A stretch of 64,000 nt of DNA from Paenibacillus sp. (GTDB lineage Bacteria; Bacillota; Bacilli; Paenibacillales; YIM-B00363), in assembly GCF_031177825.1 (NCBI RefSeq), contig NZ_JAPSKE010000014.1, positions 1-64,000 of the forward strand, read 5' to 3'. The position numbers were made by a program, and so were the translations under genes. Shown piece after piece: positions 1 to 8,449 of the stretch (position 1 is its first letter; every line of letters begins with the position of its first letter). The notes beneath the pieces are model-generated. The model had not been told where the DNA came from, did not search any database, and worked only from the letters and a program-made list of their open reading frames with translations.

Positions 1-337
1 GGTTGATCCGCTTCTTGATCGTCTCGAAGTTGGTCAGCGTGCCGCCGAGCCAACGTTGGTTGATGTAGAATTGACCGCAGCGAGCGGCTTCCTCCGCGAC
101 GGAGTCTTGCGCTTGCTTCTTCGTGCCTACGAAGAGGATCGTGCCGTTGTTCTCGGCGACCGACTTCACGAAGTTGTATGCTTCTTCAACCTTCTTTACC
201 GTCTTTTGCAAGTCGATAATGTAAATCCCGTTACGTTCCGTGAAGATGTACTTGTCCATTTTCGGGTTCCAGCGGCGAGTTTGGTGACCGAAGTGCACGC
301 CTGCCTCCAGAAGCTGTTTCATGGAAATTACTGCCAT
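1..337 (-). CDS. rpsB: 30S ribosomal protein S2 (3' part cut by window edge)
   Basis: About 112 N-terminal residues of S2, a primary binding protein of the small ribosomal subunit body. The translation begins [20 protein letters not shown] and continues with the family hallmarks [23 protein letters not shown] and [11 protein letters not shown]. The start ATG at 337-335 has a strong GAGGAGGTG ribosome site a few bases upstream. The gene follows the fla/che operon, as sigD-swrB-rpsB does in Bacillus subtilis, but it has its own promoter and leader at about 340-493. The C-terminal half lies outside the window. Confidence 0.97.
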   Translation of the reverse strand, partial: MAVISMKQLLEAGVHFGHQTRRWNPKMDKYIFTERNGIYIIDLQKTVKKVEEAYNFVKSVAENNGTILFVGTKKQAQDSVAEEAARCGQFYINQRWLGGTLTNFETIKKRIN

Positions 338-438
338 CTTTCACGCACCTCCTCAAAATGGTTTTTTTGGCCTCCGCCCTTCGCATCTTCCCATCGAGCT
401 CCCGCCAGGCGAAAGCACCACGATGAAAATTGAAAAGG

Positions 439-456
439 CGTGTGATTTTTCACACC
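439..456 (-). promoter_or_regulatory. Hairpin at the 5' end of the rpsB leader
   Basis: A 6-bp perfect stem (440-445 with 450-455) closed over a 4-base loop begins within a few bases of the predicted rpsB transcription start. It could protect the 5' end or belong to an S2 autoregulatory leader. Ribosomal-protein leaders are common in Firmicutes, but I cannot match this one to a known family by eye. Confidence 0.4.
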
Positions 457-463
457 GTCTACA

Positions 464-493
464 AATATAACATACCACCGGCGACCTTCGCAA
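464..493 (-). promoter_or_regulatory. Sigma-A type promoter of rpsB
   Basis: Minus-strand -35 TTGCGA (493-488) and -10 TATATT (469-464) are separated by 18 bases, about 130 bases upstream of the rpsB start. This separates rpsB transcription from the upstream flagellar operon, and I see no clear terminator between them. Confidence 0.6.
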
Positions 494-516
494 CTTTTAA
501 CTTCTATCTTCGAAAA

Positions 517-1020
517 TTATGGCGTGATGAGCGCTTCGATCAGCTCGTCCGTCGTCGGCACGCGGTCGAATCGATAATGCTTGGCCTGGATTTTCCCGGC
601 GAGCCCCCGCTCGTCCATCTCGATCAAGAAGCCGTTATAATCCGAGACGAGACCGAGCTCGTACAGCAGCTTAGCGACCGTCGTCAGCTCGGTGCCTTCG
701 GCGATCGTGAAGGCGTAAATTTTGGCGACGGGCAGAGCTTCGACGGGCTGCTCCGCCGGCTTCTCGTCCCCCGCGCCCGCCGCGGCTCCCGTTAACGCTT
801 CTTCGACCGCTTCCGCGACGCGGGCCTCCACCTCGGACTCGTTGAACCACGCCATGCGGGCATCCTTCAAGACGTACCCGCCGGCCGCCGCCGCCGCCTG
901 CAGCTCGGCCTCGCTCAACGCGCTCGTCGCGGACTGGCCGATGCTGGCCAGCTGCAGCAGCAACGAGCCGGCGATCAGCCCCGTTCCGAGCCCGTACAGA
1001 TACGTCTTACGGCTGGCCAT
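517..1020 (-). CDS. Small membrane-anchored MltG-like protein
   Basis: 167 residues. An N-terminal hydrophobic segment (about 8-28) is followed by an Ala/Glu-rich stretch (30-95) and a C-terminal module (about 98-165) with a FTIAEGTELTTVAKLLYELG core. That core resembles the LysM-like N-terminal part of endolytic transglycosylase MltG/YceG. The catalytic transglycosylase domain is absent, so a structural or cell-wall-binding role is likelier than lytic activity. The start overlaps the end of the preceding DUF6115-like gene by 14 bases, placing it as the last gene of the fla/che transcription unit before rpsB. The function is unknown. Confidence 0.7.
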   Translation of the reverse strand: MASRKTYLYGLGTGLIAGSLLLQLASIGQSATSALSEAELQAAAAAGGYVLKDARMAWFNESEVEARVAEAVEEALTGAAAGAGDEKPAEQPVEALPVAKIYAFTIAEGTELTTVAKLLYELGLVSDYNGFLIEMDERGLAGKIQAKHYRFDRVPTTDELIEALITP

Positions 1021-1681
1021 GCTGCGGTTCCTCCTGTTTGGCGAGTCCGATGATCAGCTGTACTTCGCCTTTGTTTTTGCCGAGCTTCTTAGCGATATGT
1101 TCGATCGACTTGCCGCTGTCGTGCAGATCGAACACTTCCTTATAACGGGATTTCACCGTATCGGCGAACCGGGACGCCGGTTCCGGGGCGGGCTTGTCCT
1201 TGAGGCCCGGCTCGACCGGGAATGTCGCGGCCGCCGATTCGACGGACGAAGGACGCGTTTCGGCGGCGACGTGCGTCACCGACTCGGGGCGCAGCCGATC
1301 CGCGCGAAGCGGCGGCGGCAGCTCCGGGGCGACGCTCGCGACGAACGGCCGAGGCGCGGAGGCAGGCGTCGAATTCGCAGACGGCGTAGGCGCCGCGGGC
1401 GAGAGCGCCCCTAGGCGCTCCTCCGGCGCGGCGGAATGCTTCTCGAGCTGCTCGATGCGGGCGAGCAGCTTGCCCGTCCGCTGTTCGTGCTCCCGCTTCA
1501 TCTCTCCTACCATACGGATAAGCTCTTTATTTTCGGACTCGATCTCGTCGGCGAACTGCTGCAGCGTATCGCCCACGGAGTCGAGGAAATCTTCCTGCAC
1601 CGGCTTGCGCTCGGAGGTGCGGGGCAGCATCGAGGCGTATAAAATAATGACGAGCCCGAGCAGCGCCACGATCATCCACAT
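1007..1681 (-). CDS. DUF6115/SwrB-like single-pass membrane protein
   Basis: 224 residues. An N-terminal transmembrane helix (MIVALLGLVIILYASML) is followed by a coiled-coil Glu/Lys-rich region (about 28-80), a disordered Pro/Ala/Ser linker, and a C-terminal helix-turn-helix-like module (HDSGKSIEHIAKKLGKNKGE). The architecture and the slot after sigD match the SwrB position in Bacillus subtilis; SwrB promotes flagellar type III export activation. I prefer the ATG at 1681; a TTG at 1702 in the same frame would add seven residues but has a poorer ribosome site. The functional link to SwrB is inferred from position and layout, not from clear sequence identity. Confidence 0.7.
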   Translation of the reverse strand: MWMIVALLGLVIILYASMLPRTSERKPVQEDFLDSVGDTLQQFADEIESENKELIRMVGEMKREHEQRTGKLLARIEQLEKHSAAPEERLGALSPAAPTPSANSTPASAPRPFVASVAPELPPPLRADRLRPESVTHVAAETRPSSVESAAATFPVEPGLKDKPAPEPASRFADTVKSRYKEVFDLHDSGKSIEHIAKKLGKNKGEVQLIIGLAKQEEPQHGQP

Positions 1682-1708
1682 CTCCAACGAACATTCCCCC
1701 AACCGTCC

Positions 1709-2035
1709 CTATAATGAAATATCGATATGTTTTCCCTTGTAAGGATGACCCGAATCCGCCCCGGACAAACGGGCGTCCTCCTCCTTGCCGGCCGTACGCG
1801 GCTTCGCCGCGTTCCGCCTTGCGCCGGAGCCGCCGTACCCTTCTTCCTTCACGTTCAAAAACGCGGATGCGTCCACCTCCGCGCTGACTTTCTTCCGCCG
1901 TTCCGTTTGCTTCGTCGTTTGGTTCGCCAATACCGCTTGATCGTACGTAGGCTTATGATTCAGATGATTTTGCACGGTCGTCGCTTCGTTCGTGCGAGGT
2001 ATGGCGATTTGCATCTCGACGCCCTTCATGCTCAT
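1709..2035 (-). CDS. Conserved small hypothetical protein in the fla/che operon
   Basis: 108 residues, no membrane segment. The N-terminus (GVEMQIAIPRTNEA) and the C-terminal tail (HPYKGKHIDISL) look like the conserved parts. The middle is Lys/Arg/Glu/Gly-rich and probably disordered. A GGGGGA ribosome site precedes the ATG. It sits between the FapA-like gene and the SwrB-like gene in a tightly packed series, so a motility-related role is plausible. I do not recognise a domain and assign no function. Confidence 0.65.
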   Translation of the reverse strand: MSMKGVEMQIAIPRTNEATTVQNHLNHKPTYDQAVLANQTTKQTERRKKVSAEVDASAFLNVKEEGYGGSGARRNAAKPRTAGKEEDARLSGADSGHPYKGKHIDISL

Positions 2036-2078
2036 CTCTCGTTCCCCCGATCGCCAGGTGCGGCCTTAGGGCCGCGGG

Positions 2079-3491
2079 CTAAAAATGAGAGGTTAACGTG
2101 ATCTCGCCGCCTTGCAATTGGAAGGCGACCCGCGTCGTAGCGTCCTTAATGAAACGCGTATATCGGCCGATGACGACCTTCGTGCCGGAGTACACCGTAC
2201 CGATGATTTCGACCTTCGCCTTCTCGATATCCTCGAGGCTCGTTTCGATTTCCCAGATGCGTTCCCTCGCCGCGCCGAGCTCTTCGGTCGACGTGCGCTT
2301 CGTGCTGAGCAGCTTCGTCCGGAGCTCCAGCTTCTCCGGCGTCAGCGTTCCGGCGAGCGCCATCTGATCCAACAAGTGAAGCGCTTTATCCGTCTTGTCC
2401 AGGTTATCCGCGATTTGCTTCGTGACGGTCCTCAGCTGTTGCAGCTCGTTCCGCAGCTCCGGCGCGACGCCGACCTCGAGCGCGGTAGACGTGGACGTCG
2501 AGTTGCCTACCGTGCGGGCTACGATCATCTCGCCGGCTTGCAGATTGCCTCCGACGATCAGCCCCTTGGATCCCTTACATAAGATGCTCTTGCCAGCGCG
2601 TACGTTCGAGTGCAGGATGCTCTGACTGACGACGATGTTTTGCCCGGCGAAGACGTTCGCCTCTTGCACGAAGGAGCTCTTCACGTCGACGCCCGCCTTG
2701 ACGAACCCCTTATTGGCCGCGAAGATGCCCGACGCGATGTCGATCGAACCGTCCGCTTCCAATTCCGCGCCTTCGACGCCGCCCGTGATGCGGATGTCGC
2801 CGGCCGCTTTTATTCGAAACCCGCTCAGCACATTGCCGCGTACGACGACCGTGCCGATGAAGTCGATGTTTCCGATGTGATAATCGACGTCCCCGTTCAC
2901 TTCGTAGACGGGGAAGACGTTGAGCTTGCCTTTTTCCGTTTGGGTGACGAGGCCGTCGATGACCGCATACATCCTCATCTTCTCCGCGTCGACCACGACG
3001 TTCTTTCCTTGCTTGAATCTCGCTTCCTTCCCGTCCTTGCCGGGAATCGGCTCGCCGGTGACCGCCATGCCGGCCGTCCCCTTCGTCGCGAGCACGCGCT
3101 GGGCGATCAATTGCCCTCTCGCCGCGTTGTTCAGCTGCATCAGTTCGCGGTAATCCACCGCGCCGTTCTCGAGTTCGAGCGGTTTGCGGGCTTTATTTTC
3201 CAGACTGAATAAGTTATCGATGTACCCGTCCGCGCCGGCCATCGGCGCCGCGCCTTGCGCGATCAATAACGGCGTAGTGACGTAAGATAACGGATGAAGC
3301 GCGAATGCGGACAATGCTTCTTCCTTCAAGCCGTAAACGACACGGTTCGCCTTCAGGAGCTCGACGAGCCCCGCCTTCGTGATCGATTGCGCCAAATCCG
3401 GTTCCGCTACTTGTATGAACGCGCTCATTCGATCCTCCGAGACGGACACCGCAACCGCCGCCCCGAGATTCATGGTAAACTCCGACGTCAC
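2079..3491 (-). CDS. FapA family (DUF342) protein
   Basis: 470 residues, cytoplasmic. The N-terminal part carries the DUF342 start region. The central stretch (about 175-330) is a series of short repeats of the type GNIDFIGTVVVRGNVLSGF, VEGAELEADGSI and NVFAGQNIVVSQSI that should fold as a right-handed beta-helix. A coiled coil follows (about 340-420), then a short C-terminal beta region (TVYSGTKVVIGRYTRFI). DUF342 proteins in other bacteria (FapA) influence polar assembly or FtsZ-related processes. Its place right after sigD suggests a motility or cell-architecture role. The family call is firm, the function is not. Confidence 0.85.
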   Translation of the reverse strand: MTSEFTMNLGAAVAVSVSEDRMSAFIQVAEPDLAQSITKAGLVELLKANRVVYGLKEEALSAFALHPLSYVTTPLLIAQGAAPMAGADGYIDNLFSLENKARKPLELENGAVDYRELMQLNNAARGQLIAQRVLATKGTAGMAVTGEPIPGKDGKEARFKQGKNVVVDAEKMRMYAVIDGLVTQTEKGKLNVFPVYEVNGDVDYHIGNIDFIGTVVVRGNVLSGFRIKAAGDIRITGGVEGAELEADGSIDIASGIFAANKGFVKAGVDVKSSFVQEANVFAGQNIVVSQSILHSNVRAGKSILCKGSKGLIVGGNLQAGEMIVARTVGNSTSTSTALEVGVAPELRNELQQLRTVTKQIADNLDKTDKALHLLDQMALAGTLTPEKLELRTKLLSTKRTSTEELGAARERIWEIETSLEDIEKAKVEIIGTVYSGTKVVIGRYTRFIKDATTRVAFQLQGGEITLTSHF

Positions 3492-3530
3492 ACCGTTCCC
3501 CCCTTCGCTCTTCTCCTTCGACGAATTCCG

Positions 3531-4322
3531 TTACTGCTGCATCAATTGTTCCTTCGCCCGGCCGAGATGACCCCGCAGCCGGAGAATCGCCTTCGAGTGC
3601 AGTTGAGAAATTCTAGACGGAGACAACGACATGACTTCCGCAATTTCGCTGAGCGACAATTCTTCGAAATAAAACAACGATACGACCGTGCGCTCCTTCT
3701 CCGTTAAACGTTCGATCGCTTTCGCCAAGCTTTCCTTCAGGTAGATGTCCCGCACGCTGTCTTCCGGGTTCTTCGCCCGTTCGTCCACGAGCAGCGTCAT
3801 GCGCGTCTCCGACTCTTCCTCGCGGATCGGATCCTCAAGGGACACGAGCGAGGCGACGGATACTTCCTGCACCATCTGCTGGAACTCTTGCTCGGACACC
3901 TGGAGGTACGCGCTGATCTCCCCGTCGGTTACGCTGCGAAGATGCTCCTGCTCCAACCGCTGATACGCCTCTTCGATCTTGCGTGCTTTCTCCCGCACCG
4001 ATCTCGGCACCCAATCGGCTTGGCGCAGCCCGTCGATGATCGCCCCGCGGATGCGCCAGGAGGCGTATGTCTCGAATTGCAAGCCGCGCTCCAGGTCGAA
4101 CTTATCGACGGCGTCGATTAATCCCATTATACCATAACTTGCAAGATCGTCTTTAGACACATTTCGAGGCAAGCCGATGGCCAATCGACTCGTGACGTAA
4201 TCGACCAAGCTTACGTAATGCTCGATCAGCTTGCGCTTCGCTTCAGGGTCGCCCGTGGCTTTCCAGCTTCGCCATACCGACGCGATTCCGTTCGTCTGCG
4301 TTTCCGATAGCGTACTGTCCAT
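3531..4322 (-). CDS. sigD: Flagellar RNA polymerase sigma factor SigD (FliA/WhiG family)
   Basis: 263 residues, the usual length of sigma-28 factors. Region 2 is seen in SLVDYVTSRLAIGLP, DLASYGIMGLIDAVDKFD and FETYASWRIRGAIIDGLRQ. Region 3 begins DWVPRSVREKARKIEE. Region 4 has LTEKERTVVSLFYFEELS and the helix-turn-helix SLSEIAEVMSLSPSRISQLH. It would direct transcription of late flagellar, motility and autolysin genes. It lies near the 3' end of the fla/che operon as in Bacillus subtilis, where distance from the promoter affects the fraction of motile cells. A GGAGG ribosome site precedes the ATG. Confidence 0.96.
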   Translation of the reverse strand: MDSTLSETQTNGIASVWRSWKATGDPEAKRKLIEHYVSLVDYVTSRLAIGLPRNVSKDDLASYGIMGLIDAVDKFDLERGLQFETYASWRIRGAIIDGLRQADWVPRSVREKARKIEEAYQRLEQEHLRSVTDGEISAYLQVSEQEFQQMVQEVSVASLVSLEDPIREEESETRMTLLVDERAKNPEDSVRDIYLKESLAKAIERLTEKERTVVSLFYFEELSLSEIAEVMSLSPSRISQLHSKAILRLRGHLGRAKEQLMQQ

Positions 4323-4338
4323 CGACTTCCTTCGCCTC

Positions 4339-4734
4339 CTATTTATCCGACATGTGTCTTAACGCTTGCGCGAGCAATTCGGGGTCGATCGGGGATTCGG
4401 TCTTGGCGAGCTTCGGCGGAGAGAGCGGCGCGAAGCCGAGATCGAGACCCGCCTCCTCCTCGTCCTCCGGCGTGACGATGTCGATCGATTGCCCTTTGGC
4501 GGCTTCGTCCGCGGCTTCGGCGTCTCTCGTCTGCGCGGCGGCGGCGGATTCGGCGCCTGCCAGCGCTTGGCCGAGCAGCCAGCGCACCGCGAAACCGATC
4601 CCGAACGTCACGGCGAAGGCGATGCCCGTGCGAATGCCCGCCGTAGCGAGCGGATTGCTCCGATACGACAGCAAGAAGATAACCGCGGCCAGGGCGCATG
4701 CCGCGACCGCGTTCCACCGCCAGGTGCCGATCAT
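4339..4734 (-). CDS. Small membrane protein between cheD and sigD
   Basis: 131 residues. Two hydrophobic helices (about 6-24 and 32-54) are followed by an acidic, disordered cytoplasmic tail ending in the amphipathic segment IDPELLAQALRHMSDK. It is packed three bases after the cheD stop and about 16 bases before sigD. The C-terminal motif looks like a protein-docking helix. I do not recognise a characterised family; its position suggests a motility-linked function. An overlapping longer reading frame (4343-4879) is a shadow running into cheD. Confidence 0.7.
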   Translation of the reverse strand: MIGTWRWNAVAACALAAVIFLLSYRSNPLATAGIRTGIAFAVTFGIGFAVRWLLGQALAGAESAAAAQTRDAEAADEAAKGQSIDIVTPEDEEEAGLDLGFAPLSPPKLAKTESPIDPELLAQALRHMSDK

Positions 4735-4737
4735 CGC

Positions 4738-5235
4738 TTACAGCTCCTTCGCGCCGAGTTGTACGCTGCGAACGAACAGCTTGCCCGTCGCGCTTTCGAT
4801 TTCGATCGTACGTCCATAATTCCCACCCGTATCTTCCGCTATGATCGGAATATTGTAACGCCACAGCGCTTCCTTGCAAGCCTCGACGTTCCGCGGACCG
4901 ATCCGCATCGTGTCGGCCGCCGGGGACGAGAAGGTGAACATCTGCGCCCCGCCGGCGAGCTTCGCTTGCAGTCTGCCGGCGACCGCGCCGATCTTCTGCA
5001 TGCGCAGGAGCAATTCAGGCAGCGCGGTGTCGGCGTATTTGGCTTTATTCAACGCCGCGTCCTTCGAGATCGAGGAGGACGGAAGCATGACGTGAGCCAT
5101 GCCCGCGACGCGAACGACGGGATCGAACAGCGTCAGACCGACGCAGGAGCCGAGTCCCGTCGTCCGCAGCGATTGTCCGCCGCCGGCGACGTTCAAATCC
5201 GCCATGCCTACTTTCACGACGACGGCTTCGCTCAT
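4738..5235 (-). CDS. cheD: Chemoreceptor glutamine deamidase CheD
   Basis: 165 residues. The catalytic cysteine lies in TTGLGSCVG (Cys31) and the conserved histidine in AGMAHVMLP (His48); FTFSSP and IGPRNVEA are further family motifs. CheD deamidates receptor glutamines and, in the Bacillus-type adaptation system, pairs with CheC to tune receptor activity. The start ATG overlaps the cheC stop by four bases (ATGA), giving translational coupling to its partner. Confidence 0.95.
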   Translation of the reverse strand: MSEAVVVKVGMADLNVAGGGQSLRTTGLGSCVGLTLFDPVVRVAGMAHVMLPSSSISKDAALNKAKYADTALPELLLRMQKIGAVAGRLQAKLAGGAQMFTFSSPAADTMRIGPRNVEACKEALWRYNIPIIAEDTGGNYGRTIEIESATGKLFVRSVQLGAKEL

Positions 5236-5852
5236 TCGGGAGGCACTCCCAACGAGGCGAAGATCGTAGCGAACGCTTCCGGATCCGGAATCAGAAACAG
5301 GTTTCCCTCTACCCGATCGATCCCGTCGAAGAACGACGTCTCGATCAAGAGCGCTTTATCCCCCATGTCTCCGAACTGAAGCAGACCGTACGCCAGAATC
5401 GCGCCCGCCATGTCCACCGCGAAGCCCGGCACCGTCGGAGACAAATTCAAGCGTGTGAGATCGGCAAGCGACGACAAATAGGAGCCCGCCAATATGTTTC
5501 CGATTTCGGACAAAGCCGATACCTCGAGCTCCGTAAATGGGGACCCTTCCCCCGTCTCCATAGCGAGCAGCTCCAGCAGCAGCTGCTTCGCGGAATCGAT
5601 CGACAGGAGGAAGAACAAATTGCCCGGCGCATCCCCCTCCACCCTTAGGAATACCGCGGCGACGACCGCTTCCGCCCCGCCGACCTGCTCGGCGATGTCG
5701 TCGAACGGCACCAAGTTGACGCGCGGCACATCCATGTCGACGGGCTTGCCGAGCAGCTTCGACAGCGCCGTGGCGGCATGACCGGCGCCGATATTGCCGA
5801 CTTCGCGAAGGACGTCCATCTGCGTTTCGCCGAACCGTTCGATTTCGCTCAA
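5232..5852 (-). CDS. cheC: CheY-P phosphatase CheC
   Basis: 206 residues with the two pseudo-symmetric active-site helices of the CheC/FliY/CheX family: REVGNIGAGHAATALS (Glu17, Asn20) and SEIGNILAGSYLSSLA (Glu116, Asn119). The acidic and amide side chains position water for hydrolysis of CheY aspartyl phosphate. CheC also binds CheD, whose gene follows with a four-base overlap. Length and motif placement are normal. Confidence 0.95.
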   Translation of the reverse strand: MSEIERFGETQMDVLREVGNIGAGHAATALSKLLGKPVDMDVPRVNLVPFDDIAEQVGGAEAVVAAVFLRVEGDAPGNLFFLLSIDSAKQLLLELLAMETGEGSPFTELEVSALSEIGNILAGSYLSSLADLTRLNLSPTVPGFAVDMAGAILAYGLLQFGDMGDKALLIETSFFDGIDRVEGNLFLIPDPEAFATIFASLGVPPE

Positions 5853-5854
5853 GA

Positions 5855-6316
5855 TTAGTCCTCCATCTGCTCCAGCTGAATGATTTCGCTCTTGTTGAGC
5901 ACCTCCGACAAGTTGAGCATCACCAGAAGGCGGTTGTCTCCGACCTTCGCGATGCCGCGCAAATATTTCGCCCGGATACCGCCCACGACCTCCGGCGGCT
6001 CCTCGATGCGATCCGCGTTGACGTCGATGACGTCGTTCGCCGAATCGACGATGAAGCCGACCTCCAGGTCGCCGACGTTGACCATCACGATCCGCGAATT
6101 TTCCGTAGGTTCGTTCTCGGGCAAGCCGAAGCGCGAGGCCAGATGAATGACCGGGACGACGACGCCTCGGAGATTGACGACGCCTTTGACGAAGGGCGGC
6201 GTCTTCGGTACCCGGGTCATCGGCATCATTCTCTCGATCGTCTTCACGTGCTCGACTTCGATGCCGTACTCCTCCGTACCGATCGAAAATACGATCGTCT
6301 TTGTATCTGCTGCCAT
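5855..6316 (-). CDS. cheW: Chemotaxis adaptor CheW
   Basis: 153 residues forming one CheW-type SH3-like double barrel. Recognisable segments are IVFSIGTEEYGIEVEHVKTI, TPPFVKGVVNLRGVVVPVI and VGFIVDSANDVIDV. It couples chemoreceptors to the kinase CheA in membrane arrays. It lies two bases upstream of cheC and directly downstream of cheA, so stoichiometric expression with the kinase is expected. Confidence 0.95.
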   Translation of the reverse strand: MAADTKTIVFSIGTEEYGIEVEHVKTIERMMPMTRVPKTPPFVKGVVNLRGVVVPVIHLASRFGLPENEPTENSRIVMVNVGDLEVGFIVDSANDVIDVNADRIEEPPEVVGGIRAKYLRGIAKVGDNRLLVMLNLSEVLNKSEIIQLEQMED

Positions 6317-6341
6317 AACGACACTTCCTCTCTTGTCGAGG

Positions 6342-8447
6342 TTATTTAATCAGCGCGTTCGTATCGAGAATGAGCGCGACTTGTCCATCCCCTAAAATCG
6401 TGGCGCCCGACACCGCGAAGACGCGGTTCAAATATTTCCCGAGCGCCTTCAAGACGATCTCTTGTTGCCCGATCAGCTCGTCTACCGCAAGTCCGGCGAT
6501 CCGGTCTCCCTTGCGCACGATGACGACTTCCGTCTCGTCCTCGCCTTCGTCGCTGTAATCCGGCACGTCGAACAGCTTGCTTAAGGACACGAGCGGAACG
6601 ACGCTCGAACGGTAGTCGAACATCCGGTTGCCGTGCACATTGCGGATGTCCTCCTTGCGGAGAATCATCGTTTCGACGATGCTGGACAGCGGGATCGCGT
6701 ATTTCTCGCCGCCGAGCTTCACCATCATCGCCATAATGATCGACAGCGTGAGCGGCAGCTGGATCGAGAACTTCGAGCCCTTCCCGAGGGTCGACGTCAC
6801 CGAGACGCGACCGCCGAGCGATTCGATCTTCGACTTGACGACGTCGAGTCCGACGCCGCGACCGGAGATGTCCGAGATGACATCGGCCGTGCTGAAGCCC
6901 GAAGCGAACAACAGCATATAGACCGCTTCGTCGCTCATCGCATCGCCTTGCTCCTTCGTCACGATCCCGTTCTTCACCGCGCGCTTCAGCACGACGTCGC
7001 GATTAATGCCCTTGCCGTCGTCCTCCGCCTCGATGAATACGTGATTGCCGCTGTGGAACGCGCGCAGATGGACCGTGCCGGTCTCCGACTTGCCCGCCTT
7101 CAGCCGTTCCTCGATCGATTCGATGCCGTGATCGACGGAGTTGCGGAGCAGATGCACCAGCGGATCGCCGATTTCGTCCACCACCGTGCGATCGAGCTCG
7201 GTGTCGGCGCCCGTAATGACGAGGTCGACCTTCTTGCCGAGCGACTTGGCGACGTCGCGCACCATGCGCGGGAACCGATTAAATACCGATTCGACCGGCA
7301 TCATGCGCAGCTTCATGACGACGCCTTGCAGATCGCTGCTGACCCGTCCCATATGCTCGACGGTTTCGATCAGGTCGGCGCGCTTGATTTCGCCCGCGAG
7401 CGATTCCAACCGGACGCGGTCGATCAGCATCTCGCTGAACAGGTTCATCAGCGTGTCCAGCTTCTCGATGTCGACGCGGATCGTGCGAGTCGCCGCCGCC
7501 CCGGAGGCTTTCGCCGGCGCGGGCGCGCTCGCCTTCGGCGCCGCCGGCGAAGCTGACGGCGGCGTCGTCGCGGCTTGCGCCTGCGCCGACGCAGGCGCTG
7601 CCGGCGCGGCTGCGCCGGCAGCCGCTTCGGCCGCAGCCGACGACGCGGCCGAGGCGATGTCCTCCGACGTGATCGGCTCCACCGTCGCTCGCTCGATCTC
7701 GGACACGCCGTTGATCGCCGCTTCGATCGCAGCCCCTTCGGAGGCGCTCAGGAAGATGATCGTAAACTCGTAATCGAATCGATCCGCTTCGATGTCTTCC
7801 GTCGACGGCGCCGACTTGATCACTTCGCCGAGCCGGCCGAGGGCGTCGAACACCATGTAAGCGCGAACCGCCTTCAGGACGCAATCCTTGCGGATCGCGA
7901 CGGAAATCCGATACGCGCGGTGACCGGACTCGAGCGATTGCTGCAGCACGGAAGATTGGTATTCGTCCAGCAGGCCTTGCACCGTACCGCCGGCAGCCGC
8001 GCTGGCGCCTTGGGTTCCGTCCGATGGGTCCGTCGCGTCGGCCGCTCGATTCCCCGCTTTGCCGTACGTCCCGTTCACGATCGCCTTCAAATCGGTCACG
8101 ATCGAGGAGACGTCCGACTTGCCGGTGCCGCCGTCGACGATATCGGAAACCATCGCCTCGAGCGCGTCCAAGCTTTGGAAGATCGTCTCGAACGTGTAGT
8201 CCTCTACCTTCAGCTTCCCGTTGCGGACCAGATCGAGCACGTTTTCCATCTCGTGCGTAAGCGATGCGATATCTTCGAAGCCCATCGTTGCGGACATTCC
8301 CTTCAGCGTATGCGCCGAACGGAACATGTTTTGCACGATGCCGATGTCGTCCGGAGCGCTCTCCAGAGCGAGCATATTGTCGTTCATCGCTTGCAAGTGC
8401 TCTCTGGACTCATCGATAAACATGGATAAGTATTGGTTCGTATCCAT
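6342..8447 (-). CDS. cheA: Chemotaxis histidine kinase CheA
   Basis: 701 residues. The P1 HPt domain has phosphoacceptor His46 in SAHTLKG. The P2 domain (about 190-270) binds CheY/CheB. An Ala/Pro-rich linker follows, then the P3 dimerisation helices (KLDTLMNLFSEMLIDRVRLE). The P4 ATPase has the N-box HLLRNSVDHGIE and G-box GRGVGLDVVKSKIE, and the C-terminal P5 is CheW-like. The start is the ATG at 8447, which has an AGGAGG site inside the end of cheB. The frame stays open far upstream, but that extension (to 9674) is antisense-like noise over cheB. The linker before P3 is unusually Ala-rich. Confidence 0.96.
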   Translation of the reverse strand: MDTNQYLSMFIDESREHLQAMNDNMLALESAPDDIGIVQNMFRSAHTLKGMSATMGFEDIASLTHEMENVLDLVRNGKLKVEDYTFETIFQSLDALEAMVSDIVDGGTGKSDVSSIVTDLKAIVNGTYGKAGNRAADATDPSDGTQGASAAAGGTVQGLLDEYQSSVLQQSLESGHRAYRISVAIRKDCVLKAVRAYMVFDALGRLGEVIKSAPSTEDIEADRFDYEFTIIFLSASEGAAIEAAINGVSEIERATVEPITSEDIASAASSAAAEAAAGAAAPAAPASAQAQAATTPPSASPAAPKASAPAPAKASGAAATRTIRVDIEKLDTLMNLFSEMLIDRVRLESLAGEIKRADLIETVEHMGRVSSDLQGVVMKLRMMPVESVFNRFPRMVRDVAKSLGKKVDLVITGADTELDRTVVDEIGDPLVHLLRNSVDHGIESIEERLKAGKSETGTVHLRAFHSGNHVFIEAEDDGKGINRDVVLKRAVKNGIVTKEQGDAMSDEAVYMLLFASGFSTADVISDISGRGVGLDVVKSKIESLGGRVSVTSTLGKGSKFSIQLPLTLSIIMAMMVKLGGEKYAIPLSSIVETMILRKEDIRNVHGNRMFDYRSSVVPLVSLSKLFDVPDYSDEGEDETEVVIVRKGDRIAGLAVDELIGQQEIVLKALGKYLNRVFAVSGATILGDGQVALILDTNALIK

Positions 8448-8449
8448 CC

